From: Apteryx mantelli
Lineage: Eukaryota; Chordata; Aves; Apterygiformes; Apterygidae
Length of the DNA stretch: 64,000 nt
Reading direction: 5' to 3'
NCBI RefSeq assembly: GCF_036417845.1
Contig: NC_089994.1
Span: forward strand, 13,596,001 to 13,660,000
Position numbers and translations under genes: made by a program. Positions 40,114 to 51,929 of the stretch are shown one piece after another. The notes beneath the pieces were generated by a model, which searched no databases, was not told the DNA's origin, and was given only the letters and a program-made list of their open reading frames with translations. The stretch's first letter is position 1. Every line of letters begins with the position of its first letter.

Positions 40114-41661
40114 TCCTGTTGCCTTTCAGCTCACTCTCTGTAATGGGATGATATGGCTTTGGTGTTAAACTTCAGATTAACATATGTTCTAGTTTGAGGT
40201 GATGAGATACTACACCAGCTGGAGCCATATAAAGATTTAAGATAGCAGACCTAAATTAATGAAATTCTGAGCTTTTAGTATAGTTACTGCTCCATGTTTC
40301 TGGACCCTAATCAAGGACCCACCTTGTTATGTTCTGTATGGTAGAGCACAACAGTATATTTTAAGGGATTAATATTATATCTATTTTTACTGTACTACCA
40401 TTTATTTTTCATCAGAGGTCTGAGATATACCACTAATACGTTATCCATGTGTCACTCATCCCATGGGAAACAGAGAAAACAAAGAAAACCCAACTATTCT
40501 TATTCTGACTCCTAACTGCAAAATTAACTGCAGTTGTTAACTTTGGAATTTGCGTTGCCGATTTGCTTTTGTTGTTCTCATTAAGTACTTTTCCAAATAG
40601 TCAGAATGAAAGGAGATAATTTAGGGAGGCCTTCTTTGTGGAAAAAAAAAGGAAAAAGAAAAAATCTCACTAGTTTCTTGATGCACTGCTTGTATGTTTA
40701 AAGTACAAATTCAAAAGATTAAAGCTGTTCTGAAATATGATTTACTGATTTGAAATATCAACATATTCAGTATTTTCATGCCAAGAGTTTTATAAATTTT
40801 CAGATTGTGATGATAGAAAGGGATATTTTTCTGAACTATTCACTGCCTACAACTATTTGAGTATTGTGTATTTTTGAACAAGTATCATAAAAATCAAGTT
40901 ACGAATTACTCAGTGTAATGATTCAGGGTTACTACTCAAACCTTACTATAAATTGTAGCCTTCTAGATTGGTAATGATCTGATTCTATACTTGTCAAAAT
41001 CAATTGCAAAGCTTGCATAGGATCAGCACTTTAAAAAGAATACTTTAGAAAAAATATGTAATGGAAATGCCCCTGCAGTTTTTAAATTTTTAAAATAACA
41101 TGGCATGTGAAAGAAATAGATTTAATTTATTGAAAATGTGCTTCTTGGTGTGTGTATGAGGAGGCTGAGCTCCAGACTAGACAGATCCCTCTCCCATCAG
41201 TGACAGAAAAGACTGTGCATTTCAAAGGAACCTCCTTGCAAGTCCAAGGAACTTTTTGTTATGTAAATGAAACTAACTTGTTTGTTTTTGTTGATGTTTT
41301 TAAATGCCAAGTTGTAGATATGTCTGCTGTGTTAAACACATCAAACAAGGAATCAGAATGTCAGTCTCCTCCATTCTGAGTCCTGCTGTAGACACGGATA
41401 GTTTGCTTAAGGTTGCATTTCAAACAGCAGTTCTTTGATGCTTTAAATACCCAGCTGAAGAGCGATCATTAACACAAGGAGGTAGGAACATGCAGGCAAA
41501 TGGAGATTCTTTGCAGAAGAGGGATGTTAACAGGGCTTGCCAAACTGAAACAGCTTCTACTTCAAAATGACTTCAAAGTAATACACAAGCATACACAAAC
41601 CCAGAAACTGTCACTGCCAATGTTGATATCTAATACCTCCACTGCTACTATGAGTGACAGC

Positions 41662-41932
41662 AGGAAAAAGAAGGAAAAGGAGAAGGAAAAGAAGGAAAAG
41701 GAGAAGAAGAAGGAAAAGGAAAAAGAAAAGGAGAAGAAGAAGAAAAGGAGAAGAGGAGAAGGAGAAGGAGGAGAAGGAAAGGAAAAAGAAAAGGAGAAGA
41801 AGAAGAAGGAAAAAGTGAAGAGGAGAAGGAGAAGAAGAAGAAGAAAAAAGAAAAGAAAAAGGAAGAAGAAGAAAAAAAGAAAAAGAAAAAGGAAGAAAAA
41901 GAAACAGAAACAGAAAAGCAAAAAGAAAAAAG
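41662..41932. repeat. Long polypurine/polypyrimidine tract
   Basis: 243 bases (41662-41904) contain only A and G except for one T at 41816. A further 28 bases have three C. Units are mixtures of AAG, GGA, AAAAG and AAGGAG. The plus strand reads as a Lys/Glu-rich open frame (41500-41991) and the minus strand as a Phe/Leu/Ser one (41562-41921). Both follow from the composition and are not called as genes. Confidence 0.95.
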
Positions 41933-42003
41933 TTCTGATTCTCCTCAGTCTAAGAACAGGAATTCTTCCATGGACATGGACTATGGATTAATTCAGGACA
42001 GGA

Positions 42004-42045
42004 CTGGAAATCAGAGGATCTGAACTCTGTTCCCGAGTCGTGTTA
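42004..42045 (+). mobile_element. Possible MIR 5' segment
   Basis: GACTGGAAATCAGAGGATCT followed by GAACTCTGTTCCC resembles the 5' half of sauropsid MIR-like SINEs. It is short and the 3' half is not convincing. Confidence 0.28.
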
Positions 42046-42598
42046 AAGTCAGTCTGGGCATGACTCCATTACACAGTGGAGGTCTTTGGTCTGCACAAGT
42101 TGCAGTGCAGAGATGAAAACTGTAAACCCATGTCACAACATTTCAACGAGTTTAATTAAAAGGTCACTGGGACCTTTTCAGCCCCTCAACTTGTCCTTGA
42201 CCCCTTTGAGCTTTATGATTTCCAAGTTGAAAAGAGTCACACCAAGTTTCAGCAGGCAGAGGTTCAGGTGCAGAATTTGTAAAATGGAAACAAAAGTTTG
42301 AGCTCTCAAAATGATTTCTAAAATATTGCTTTCATAATTTTGTTTTTCTAGGAACCCCAAAATATCTCAAGATAAATTGAAACTGCTTTTTTAGCAGAGT
42401 ATATGGCCCACTGAGTTTTCACTCTGGCTGTGATTCTGCTTTGATGTTATTTGTGTCATGCCTGAAGCACTGTGGGTGATGGCAGTTTCAAGAAGGGAAG
42501 ATACACTCACAGTTGTTCCATTTCAGCATTACCTCCAGTATGTGCATTTAAAAAAAAGAGTGACTTTTGATAATTAAGGACTGAAATTAAAAAACATC

Positions 42599-42716
42599 TG
42601 GACCTAATCCAGTCATTCTTAGGTGGATTTCCACTTTATTCTTTAAGGGTGGCAATCCTCTGACCTCATTGGTGTTTCCTGTACTACCTAAATTAGTAAG
42701 AACAGAATCTGGTCCA
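42599..42716. repeat. Possible relict short palindromic repeat
   Basis: The ends TGGACCTAATCC and AGAATCTGGTCCA are roughly inverted to each other. They resemble the GGGCCAGATTCT-ended family also suspected at 20410-20560. The interior is degenerate. Confidence 0.35.
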
Positions 42717-42824
42717 TTACAGCTTGAACAAAATTGCAAAACCTGGTCAAAATTATCTTTAAAAAGTACTGTGTTCAGAGGTCACTAACCATCCACAGTC
42801 CATATGAAGCTAATTATGCATGTT

Positions 42825-42845
42825 AAAAAAAAAAAGGGGGGGGGG
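42825..42845. repeat. A11-G10 homopolymer junction
   Basis: Eleven A directly followed by ten G. It is a pure purine block and a likely length-variable site. Confidence 0.85.
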
Positions 42846-44560
42846 AGGAGGGTAAAGAACATACCTCTTTGTTCCTTCAAAATTTTGGCATTATCATGTC
42901 CTGCAAATCAAAGGCTTTGTGTAATTTTCAAAACTGATCAAAGAGCTGCATAATACATCGCTTCATAGTCCAAACTATGTGCGCTTTAAGGGTGGGAATT
43001 TCCAAGCAGCATGCAGAAGAACCTGTTGCCCCAGAGAAGTTCATTAACAAAACCAGTAATGGCTGAAGTTCTAAATTTGATCATTCTTCAAACCACTTGT
43101 CACCACATTGTATTTTATTCCAAAACCATAAGTTGTGAACTTCAGTTTATCAAAAAATGTAACATCGTAATACTCTTCCATTCTAATTGTGTAAAATACA
43201 GTGCATAAAATTAAATAATTAGATTATACTCTACAGATTGCTACATTTACATGATAAGCAGGGGAATAATGGAATCCAGATCTGTGATTGTCGTTTCTGT
43301 ATCTGTGAGGAGAGTAGTGGGTCAGAGCAGTACGATGGAAACCAAAGCTCCTGGGAACCAGAGGATATTAATGCAAAAAAAATTAAGCAGTTTAGTTTGT
43401 GAATCTCTTGCTTTAGGACTCACATAATGACAACTCCCTTGAGGCTGTTTGTGCCTTCCTTCCTCCTCTCCCATGGTTCTGTTCTCACTGTCTTTAACCC
43501 ACTTACTTCCTATACTCAATTTTCTTTCTCCTTTTTCTTTTGGGGAAATTCACAATTTGTAAAGTTTCAGCTTATTCCATATAGATACACTGAGACAGCA
43601 TTTACATTACTGTGAAATTTGTTCTCCATCACAACTCTACGGCATTCAAGATTCAAAAAATCTCACACAATTCTCCTTGTAATGTAGACAAAGGAGGCCC
43701 CTGGAGAGCTATTACAGAGTGTGAGGAGAAACATTAAATTTGGTCCACTCTTTATTTTTCTATCTCAGCAGCAAGATACAAACAAAACAAAAAATACTAC
43801 CCAGAAATACAAGTACTTCTTTGTTAGACGTCTCCCAAATGCTGTGTAGCGTTACAGTTTGTGCAATCTATGGATGGTGGTATAAATAGCAACTGGTAAA
43901 CTTCAGAAGTCTTGGATATGCGTTTTGGAGCAGACATCAGACACTTCAGTACCGCTCCAGACTAGCTAAGCTGGAAGTCTGACACGCTTATGCTTGCTAA
44001 TTAGATTTCCTGGGTAATTCTTTGGTTATGATTGGCCCAGAACTAGCAAAATATATCTGCATGCGTGGCCCATGCCACCTGGGCTTCAGAAGAACTGAGG
44101 TGTACGAAGATGTAAAACAGCATTGAGGAAAGGGCAAGGTAAGTTTTAGATAGCCATAAAATTGCTGGCTTGAGCTGACTTTAGGTTGTGAGAAAACGTT
44201 TTTGGCTCTCCCTTCTTAACTACAATAGTGTTCATAGCAGCTACTCTTTGTGCAAAGTAACTTCACCACTATTATGAAGAAGGCATAAAGCTTAGTTAAC
44301 CTGGGAACTGTGTGAATAAAAAAACAAACTCAGCAATAGTGCTTTACATAAATAGGTAGCACCTATTACCTTAAATATATCAAAAAGATACAGTATAGTC
44401 CTAACATGATGCTTCATTTCTAATGCCAAAATCTCCAAGAGGGAAATTACTAAAACATCTAAAAAGATTTACAAACTCAAATTTAAAGTGAGACTTGAGC
44501 TTCCAAATTACTCTGCTTGGTCCAGTACTCTGTCCTTACAATTATTTTTATACTTACCAC

Positions 44561-44642
44561 CATGTCTACACTGGGAATTACATCAATTTAAACTGATTTC
44601 AAACTGATCAAGTTGAATTAGTATAAAAATCGTATGTGGACA
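44561..44642. repeat. Possible relict MITE with TGTCTACAC ends
   Basis: ATGTCTACACTGGGAATTAC opens the interval, then AATTTAAACTGATTTCAAAC, and GTATGTGGACA closes it. The inverted TGTCTACAC/TGTCCACAT ends and the AATTTAAACTGATT-type interior resemble a non-autonomous DNA-transposon family of sauropsids. No transposase is present. Confidence 0.42.
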
Positions 44643-47128
44643 GTTAGTTGAGCCTTTATTCTCCATAATCATCAATGGATAACTTATGAACATGTTAACA
44701 ACTTGTCTAAATGTCAAATAAGAAAAGCTTATTAAAGAAGCTAAAAGGCTGCACTGAGGTTGATGGAAAAGGATGAGAGACTCAGGGACAGTGTCATGTC
44801 TAATTACTAAAAACACTCTCCTAAAGAACTAAAAAAGGTTCTTTCAGGTGATTTTTAAAAACATGGCAGGATACCAAAAAACTATTGTCATTAAAAAGCC
44901 TAAAATGTCAATGGAAATCTGTCCTTTGCTTTTATCCTTAAAAATCGATTTAGAAAAAAATGTTGACAATACAAAATAAAAATGTTTTGACCAGATTGAC
45001 TAAAATGATGAAAAGAGGAAAAAAGTATAACTGAAAGAATATCAAAGATCTAGATTTCAATATCATGACTTCTAATTTTATCAAATAATTCTAGTGGCTG
45101 TAGTCCAGTTCTAGTACTTGTTTAAAGAAACATGAAGATCAAAACCAGTCTCATCATTATTATTTGTAATGCAGTTGTAAGCGAAGTGTTACTATAGGTT
45201 TGTTAAACTAAGGATATGAGAAAGACAGGTTGAATGGAGATATAATGTCTCTATTAGACCAGTTGGTATAACTGAGAAAAACTTGTAAACTTTCAGGCAT
45301 ATAAACCTTTCCTCAAGCTAAAAGCTTTTGAATACAAGCTTTCTGTTTTTTTTCCTGTTTTATCAATTGATCTAATGCTCTTTTTTCCCTTTCCTGTTTA
45401 TTATTTCACATGGATTGACATTAGTCTCAGATAGAGGAAAAACAAAATAACAAATATACATGACAGAACCAAATACTGCTTGTCTTCAGAAAAAGAGTAT
45501 TTTTCCTACCCAGAACAGGCAGTCTGTTCTTGGCAGTCTCCCGCATTCATCAGCACCTTTGGTAGCTCAGAACTTTGAACCTCTGTTTCTTACCACACTC
45601 CTTACCCCAAAAGAAAGATAAAACACAGGTTTTGAAACCACTTTTCATTTATCTTGAACAAAAAAGTTCAAAGCACTCATAGCTAGTGGCCAGTACCACA
45701 GAAAGCTGTGTGTGGGCAGATTAGAGACTAAAAGGATGGGATCACTTGAGAAGAGGGCAAGAGAAGCGAGTCACATGCAGATGCTGCAAGACTGATGAGC
45801 AGTGGAAGAGAGGGGCAGGAGAAGGGAACTGCTGACCAGTGAAGAAAGGAGGAAACAAGGAGAGCATTGTGGCCCAGCACAAAATGCTGCTGTTCGTCCT
45901 TAGCTCCCATTGATACTACAGGACTAATATGTTGGAAGAGAAATAGTAGACAGAAGACTCCTGAGCAGATTGAAGTTGACTGAAGAATCTTTCATGGGGT
46001 AACCCGTTATCAGAAAATGCAGGTTTATTAATACCAAACATTCTGCAATAAACATAATTGCAGTGTTTTTTAAAAAAATAAAGTGCTTCAAAAACTTCCA
46101 TTCCATTTCAACATTATCAAGATCCCATATTTCTGAATTTCATTTTGAAATAACACTCAGTTTTAAAATGTGCTATACATTATGCATTCTAACACAGTAT
46201 CCCATTTTAAAAATATAATCAAAATAGTTTCCACTGATTGATCTTCTTTATCATATCACAAATCTTTATCACATCAGTTTTTTTAAAAAATGTTCTGACG
46301 TGGGAAAAAAAAAGTCAAAATAATGACTTTTCCTGTAATGTGCTTTCCCTGAGATAGGAAGTCTGATCTAAAGCATACACTGAAATTAGTTGGACACCCA
46401 TTGATTTCAGTGGAGCCGATCTTTGAGGAGGTGTTTAAGAATAGAAGGAAGAAGCAAGTGACAACAAATTGAAGGAATTCCTTTTTAAACAATGCCTTAT
46501 AAATACACACAATGATCACTCAGTCCTGCCTTTGATGTAAAACTCCCCAAAGCTTTAACTTTGCTAATACAGGAAAGGCAGAATTGGGCTCCCAAACCAG
46601 TCCAGCATAAACCACATTCTGTTCTCAGGCACACTGGCATCAACTAACGAGACATGACACCACGGACTTCAGGGTACATCTGCATCTGGATTGATAAGTC
46701 CATACCGAAGTCCTGCATATATGACAAATTTTATATATGATTGTAATGACTAATATTAACTAATCAGGGAGAGTCGCTTATGGGATTTCTCATATGCCCC
46801 TGGGTGAAATCAAAGCCTTGCTGTGTACTATTTTCTAGAAATATCCATTACACTTCTAAACTAAGACAAAGCTATTTGGAACAGTATTTAGTAAGCTAAA
46901 ACCGGATCTACCAAATGAGGACCTGTTTGTTTCACAAACCTGATTCTATGTCTCTTCTGAATAAATATGAAAAAATAAACAGAGAAGTTCAAGTTGGATG
47001 GACTCGTAGGCAATACGCACTACTGTTCAGACAAAAAACAAAACCAGGTTAAGATTAGCACCCGGGCTGATTTTAATGTGCAGTACAGTGAAAAGAAAGC
47101 TTTTGTAATGCGAATGTTGATACAACCG

Positions 47129-47146
47129 TACAGTTGTACAACTGTA
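47129..47146. repeat. 18-base perfect palindrome
   Basis: TACAGTTGTACAACTGTA is fully self-complementary with no spacer. It contains the dyad CAGTTG/CAACTG, which resembles paired E-box or MYB-type half sites. Confidence 0.85.
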
Positions 47147-48540
47147 ACAGCACAAACACTGCTACCAAAATACAGTTTTGAGTAAACTCCATAAAGGACT
47201 GTTTTGTAAATGAATAATGACTTTGCTTAAAGCCAATCAGCATCAAGTGTGTTAAAAAAGATGAAATAGTGCTGGAAGGCAGTGGGAGGTAGAGGAGCCT
47301 CAAAGTGCAAACAGGTGCTGATCTCCCTCCAGGGGGGATTGAGTGGCACAGACCTTACAGGCCTGTCACTTCTGATCAAAGCAAGCTCCAAGACCACATA
47401 ATCACCATCACCCACCTTTTAAAGGATGCCCTGATTTATCATCTGTCAGTGTTAATAACTTGGCTACTCTGTCTAAAATACTTAAGAACATTACACAAGG
47501 ATAACATTTCAAAAAATTTTTAAAGAAATGTGTAAATGTTTTAAACTAAAATGCACTGAAGTTCCTCCTTTGAGGCCATCTGTTGTTGGAGACCACCTGT
47601 CATCAAAAGACCACCTGAGCACATAATATCCCATCATTATAGAACTATCCCCTTGAAGCCATGGATTTTAAGTGTTAGAATAAGAAGGGTGTATGTTACA
47701 GACATTGTTGTTATTGGGCTTTTCATATAGTTTGAAGCCCTGGGATGACAGCCATACGTGAATAATGGCTTCATAATAACATACATATGAAATGCTACTT
47801 TGGGAAAAACCTGATAAGAGATCTGAACATTCCTCAGTTGAGCTCTGTGAATCCTCTCAGCTGTGGTGCTTGCACTATAGTGTTGAAAGTATCCTAATAT
47901 GCCATACCTAAATGTAAACCTTGAAACTACTGAGCTTAATTTTCTTTTTCTTTTTAAGGTGTATTGGCATTTCACTGAGAAACAAGATTTCTAGCACTGT
48001 AAACAGAAACAATTCTGTGGGTTCTTTTCTGAATCCCATTTTTCCGTGCTGTTCTCATACTCTTATCTCATTAATCTCTCTGCAATAAACAAAAGTATTC
48101 TACCAAGCTACTCTTGCCAAAAAAGCTGCTTTCTGCCTTTCTTCCACCTGGCCCTAACATATACAAAGATGCCACCTGAATGTTGAGACATGATCTGCAT
48201 TGACATAACTTACACAGTCCGAGACAACTCCTACCCCCATGGGTAATCCACAGCTCTCACCGAACAGAACAGAGCCCTCATACACAAATCTGTGGTAGAC
48301 ACTTGATTCTTAATTTACAGTATATGCGTATATTAACAGACTGAAATTTGAGATATTTTTATCTGAGCAAAACTAATCAAGATAAATGCAACTGGATTGT
48401 AATAAAATATCCTTTCTAGAAGGCAGTTCTGGACTTGTGTCTCTTCCTCAACAAGTCTGCTATGAACTGACTGAAATGTTAATGTATCCACATATAGATA
48501 ATTCTCTTTAAAAGTCTGTTGATGAGCAAACACCCAGTAG

Positions 48541-48830
48541 GCCTTGACAATACTTAGAGAAAAATCCTATCAGATTCAATAAATAAAAATATCAACATGA
48601 TTTTACTAAATTTTTTTACTAAAATTTAACATGCTTCTGAAAACTAAAGAAGTTTAATAAAGAATATCTTGGAGATATTTTCTCAAAGACTTTTTAGTTG
48701 TTTAATTATGAGTTTTTAATTAATGTTAACTAACTAGAATTCTAAGATAAGAATAAAATTTTCAGTTAAATTCTTAATAATGTTACATTAAATCACTGAA
48801 ATATTATTTTAAAGTAAATATAACATTTTC
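48541..48830. other. Very AT-rich block
   Basis: Roughly 290 bases of predominantly A and T, with repeated TTAATTAA, AATAAA and ATATTT-type words and no gene. This is the base composition of matrix-attachment-type DNA, but nothing specific proves it. Confidence 0.45.
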
Positions 48831-50809
48831 CCTTAAGACTTATAAGCTTTGTAGCAACCTCACTCTTAAACTGGTTAGACTGTTAGGAGCTATAGGATGC
48901 CAAGGGGCACAATTTTTGAACTAATTCATTCTTAAGATGTCCTTAAGGACAATCATTATACTTTGCTGCATTTACAGTATACTTAGTCCTGACGTAATGA
49001 CATCAGCATCATTATATACTTGAGGCATCTAGTTTGCTTACCAGTAGGAGTAAAAAAACACCAACAAAAAAATCCCACCAGCCCCTCCTCTCTCCCCCCA
49101 CCCCAAAACTGAGTAACCACGAAGGTAGATTAAAACCCAAATTCCCAGCTTACGTTTCGGCAAGAATCTATTTGTGACCTGATGCATCCAGCCAGGTATT
49201 CAAATGTGGCATTTTTATAGAAGATCTTTGCAGTTCTGCTCTGGTGACAATGAAGGGCCTAAACTGACAAATGATTAAACTCAGACTGTCAGCAGCAATT
49301 CAGCCACTGCTGAACATCTTTCTTCATTTTTGTTTTCTCTTCTAGAATCCTAGTAGCAGAATGTAAGATTAACAGTTAAAACAAACCAATTTTTATAGTC
49401 TGCAAAAACTGCACAAAACAGTGAGATGCTGATTTCAGTGGCTTATGTATTTTAGAGGGAAGCCTAAAACCATTCTTGAAACATAAATCTGTCACCAGTA
49501 AAACTACCACTAATCTTCACATCAGAGAGAGAGTTTTCCTGGGAAGGTGACTTACATAATAACAAAACACTTATTTGAAGGATTCCTATAGTAATTTGCA
49601 ACACACAGCTTATGCTAAAACTCTGCACTGCTTGGGATCTAATATAACTGATCTTAACTAGAACACATACAGATGTAAAGGCATTAATTCAGCAGTTTCA
49701 GAAGCGAATTTGTTCAGTGCAGTGGCCTACTTTGGCTCCAGCAGGGTGTGCTCTGACAGGATTAACTTCCAAGACATCTATCTATGAAGCCGTGTATCAA
49801 AGAGGCGCATAGGCACAAAGGAGGAAAAATATATCTTCCCCCCAAAAGATAAATTTTGTATTGAAAGCTGCTTTGTATGTGTGCATTTTAGACATAAAGT
49901 TGATTAATAATAACTGCAAGATCATTCTTGTCATTCAAGTTCCTAGCCATTGCTAGAAACATTTAAAAAGACTACAAGAAGACAAAAGCTTATCTCTAGC
50001 ATGACAAACATCCTTGAAAAACCAGGACACTAACAAACAGGCCTTTTGTTACAAAGTTCCTAGCCGTTCCAAGGTGACTGTTGCCGGGATCCTTGCTCTA
50101 CCAAAGTCCATTACGACCTCTCTTCTTTATACCGTGAGAGTCCACATAAAGGGCTCTTTGCTGGAAGAGCCTGTGTGAGAAAGTGAGGTTATATTACTAT
50201 CTCACCAGGTGATCACACAGCTTGTTAGCCAACTCCATGGAAAACTTCCAGTTCATACAAAATCATGCTCCATTAAAACCTTTTTGAATTTGTATTTACA
50301 ATTTTAACTTTACCAAGATAGTCTTCCTAAAACAGCATACAAAGTTTGTATTTAGAATTCCCCAGTTCTTTCTCCTGATCCTTCCCTTAATCTTTTTCAA
50401 ATATTAGAGACACATTCAGTAATGTTACAAGTGAAAAAATCCCGGAGGAGGAGAGACTGTATTGTATTCAAACTGCGCTGAAGTGAGCCAGCTATCCTTA
50501 ACATGCTGACCGTACCCTATGCAAATTTTAAAGGGGTGTTAACCAAGGATCACTGCTGTAATCTCTGTGCTCTGTAAACATGGTACTACTCCACATCACC
50601 GCAGCTTTTTTACATCACTAAAGCTTCTGCCCAGGCGGTTTTCTCAGTTGCAGAGGTCTACAGAAAGATGCAATGTCAAAATCCATTTATTTAATTACAG
50701 CTTGCAATCTCTTTTTAGCAAATTATGGTTCTGTCTGGTTATACTCTCAGGCAAGTATAACAGCTATTATATTTGAAATGTGCTTTTAGCAAATAATTGA
50801 GAAAACAAG

Positions 50810-50815
50810 TTTATT
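50810..50815 (-). terminator. Second polyadenylation signal AATAAA, FZD10 candidate
   Basis: A second canonical AATAAA on the minus strand, about 60 bases beyond the first. Either could be used; tandem signals of this kind often give 3' ends differing by a few tens of bases. Confidence 0.4.
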
Positions 50816-50874
50816 AACCACAAAGCACATCAGAGAAAGTTTAGAACACAAAATTATCAAACTAAAGAACGTAT

Positions 50875-50880
50875 TTTATT
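50875..50880 (-). terminator. Polyadenylation signal AATAAA, FZD10 candidate
   Basis: First canonical AATAAA on the minus strand after the FZD10 stop codon, about 1,050 bases downstream. The predicted UTR length is ordinary for a Frizzled gene. Cleavage would fall 10-30 bases further on, near 50850-50865. Confidence 0.55.
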
Positions 50881-51641
50881 TTTAATAAAATAGTGGAGCA
50901 AAAAATAATTGTATATTACAAATATATACAGCACAAAACTGTGCACCCCCAGCACAGTAAAGAGCATCACTCTATACAAAGCTTCCCTTTGCAGAATCTA
51001 GTGCTTCTTGATCTATTCATAGTGAGAATTTGTTTAACAATAGAAAGAGTCAATAAGCCCTTTGGGTCTCTTTGAATTGATCCCCCCCCCTTTTTTTTGC
51101 ACAAATCAGTCCAAACGTGTATAACATTGGCTTGATTTCCATTAAAAAGCCACAAAATGTAACACTAAAGGGTTTCTGAGGACTAGACCTCTTAGTTCTT
51201 TTGTTAAGAGATTTCTTTTGTTGTCTTTATGTACAGCAAAATACTTGTTTCTCTTTTCATGTCATGGTAAGAAAAAAAAAATGTATTGCACATTATTCTT
51301 ATTCACAAAGTTTGTGTCTGGTGCAGGAAGTTTCTCTTTTAGTGAAAGAATATTCGTGAGCATTATAGATTGGACCTATTTTTAGGCACTCCAAACCCCC
51401 TAGGCTGAGATGAGTTGTAAAGGATTTCTCTCTCTTTTTTTTTTGAAGTTAGCACGAAAGTTGCTTTCACAGATAGTATACTTACTGGGTACAGGCCTCT
51501 TTGGGACCCTAGTTTTCCCAAGAGATAATGCTCACTTGGGCGCTTTTAAAAGAAAATCATTGCTCCATAAAATTTGACTATACCTTGTTACTCAGAAACC
51601 TGTAGGAAATTCAGCTCAGCTACATGAAAAAGTTAAATAGG

Positions 51642-51662
51642 TTTTTTTTTTTTTTTTTTTTT
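51642..51662. repeat. T21 homopolymer in the FZD10 3' UTR
   Basis: Twenty-one T on the plus strand, so A21 on the FZD10 mRNA strand, about 280 bases after the stop and next to an ATTAAA. Confidence 0.9.
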
Positions 51663-51929
51663 AATCTGAGGGCTGGATGAAGTATTTTTCTACAAATTAG
51701 TAACAGAAGAGGCTGTTTCAATTCACAATATTTCTTTCACTGAAAACCTTTCTGTAAGTACATTTACCTTCAGTTCTTCACCAGCTCCTGAATTCAGCGT
51801 GATACATTTTTTGCCTTGAGCTATTAAACTGTCCTCTGACAAAAAGCATCATTTCGTTTTTTAATTTCTGACTGCTACTGTGAACATTTGTAAGTCTATA
51901 AGATGAGATATAACCTGTCTAAAACCCAT

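Larger units (their letters stand above)
35861..41661. other. Intergenic, no gene seen
   Basis: It contains a strong splice-acceptor-like site at about 38025 followed by an open frame to 38247, the 38086-38111 hairpin, and the unexplained open frame at 39601-40113. Otherwise it is AT-rich unique DNA. Confidence 0.5.
41933..50809. other. Intergenic downstream of FZD10, no gene seen
   Basis: It contains suspected short repeat relicts near 42.0, 42.6 and 44.6 kb, the A11-G10 junction, the 18-base palindrome, a pair of CACCTG E-boxes at 47594-47617 and the very AT-rich block at 48541-48830. No protein-coding signature was seen. Confidence 0.55.
50810..51929 (-). other. FZD10: Probable 3' UTR of FZD10
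   Basis: About 1.1 kb between the stop codon and the first canonical AATAAA signals on the minus strand. It is AT-rich. Read on the mRNA strand it contains a 21-base A run (T run at 51642-51662) and an A8-G9 junction (51082-51098). An ATTAAA variant lies only about 65 bases after the stop (51860-51865), and another abuts the A run (51660-51665). No other open frame of interest is present. The extent is inferred from the signals, not from transcript data. Confidence 0.6.

Noticed and set aside
41500-41991. 163-codon Lys/Glu-rich open frame and its opposite-strand Phe/Leu-rich partner
   Set aside because: Both are produced by the polypurine tract. There is no conserved domain or plausible gene structure.
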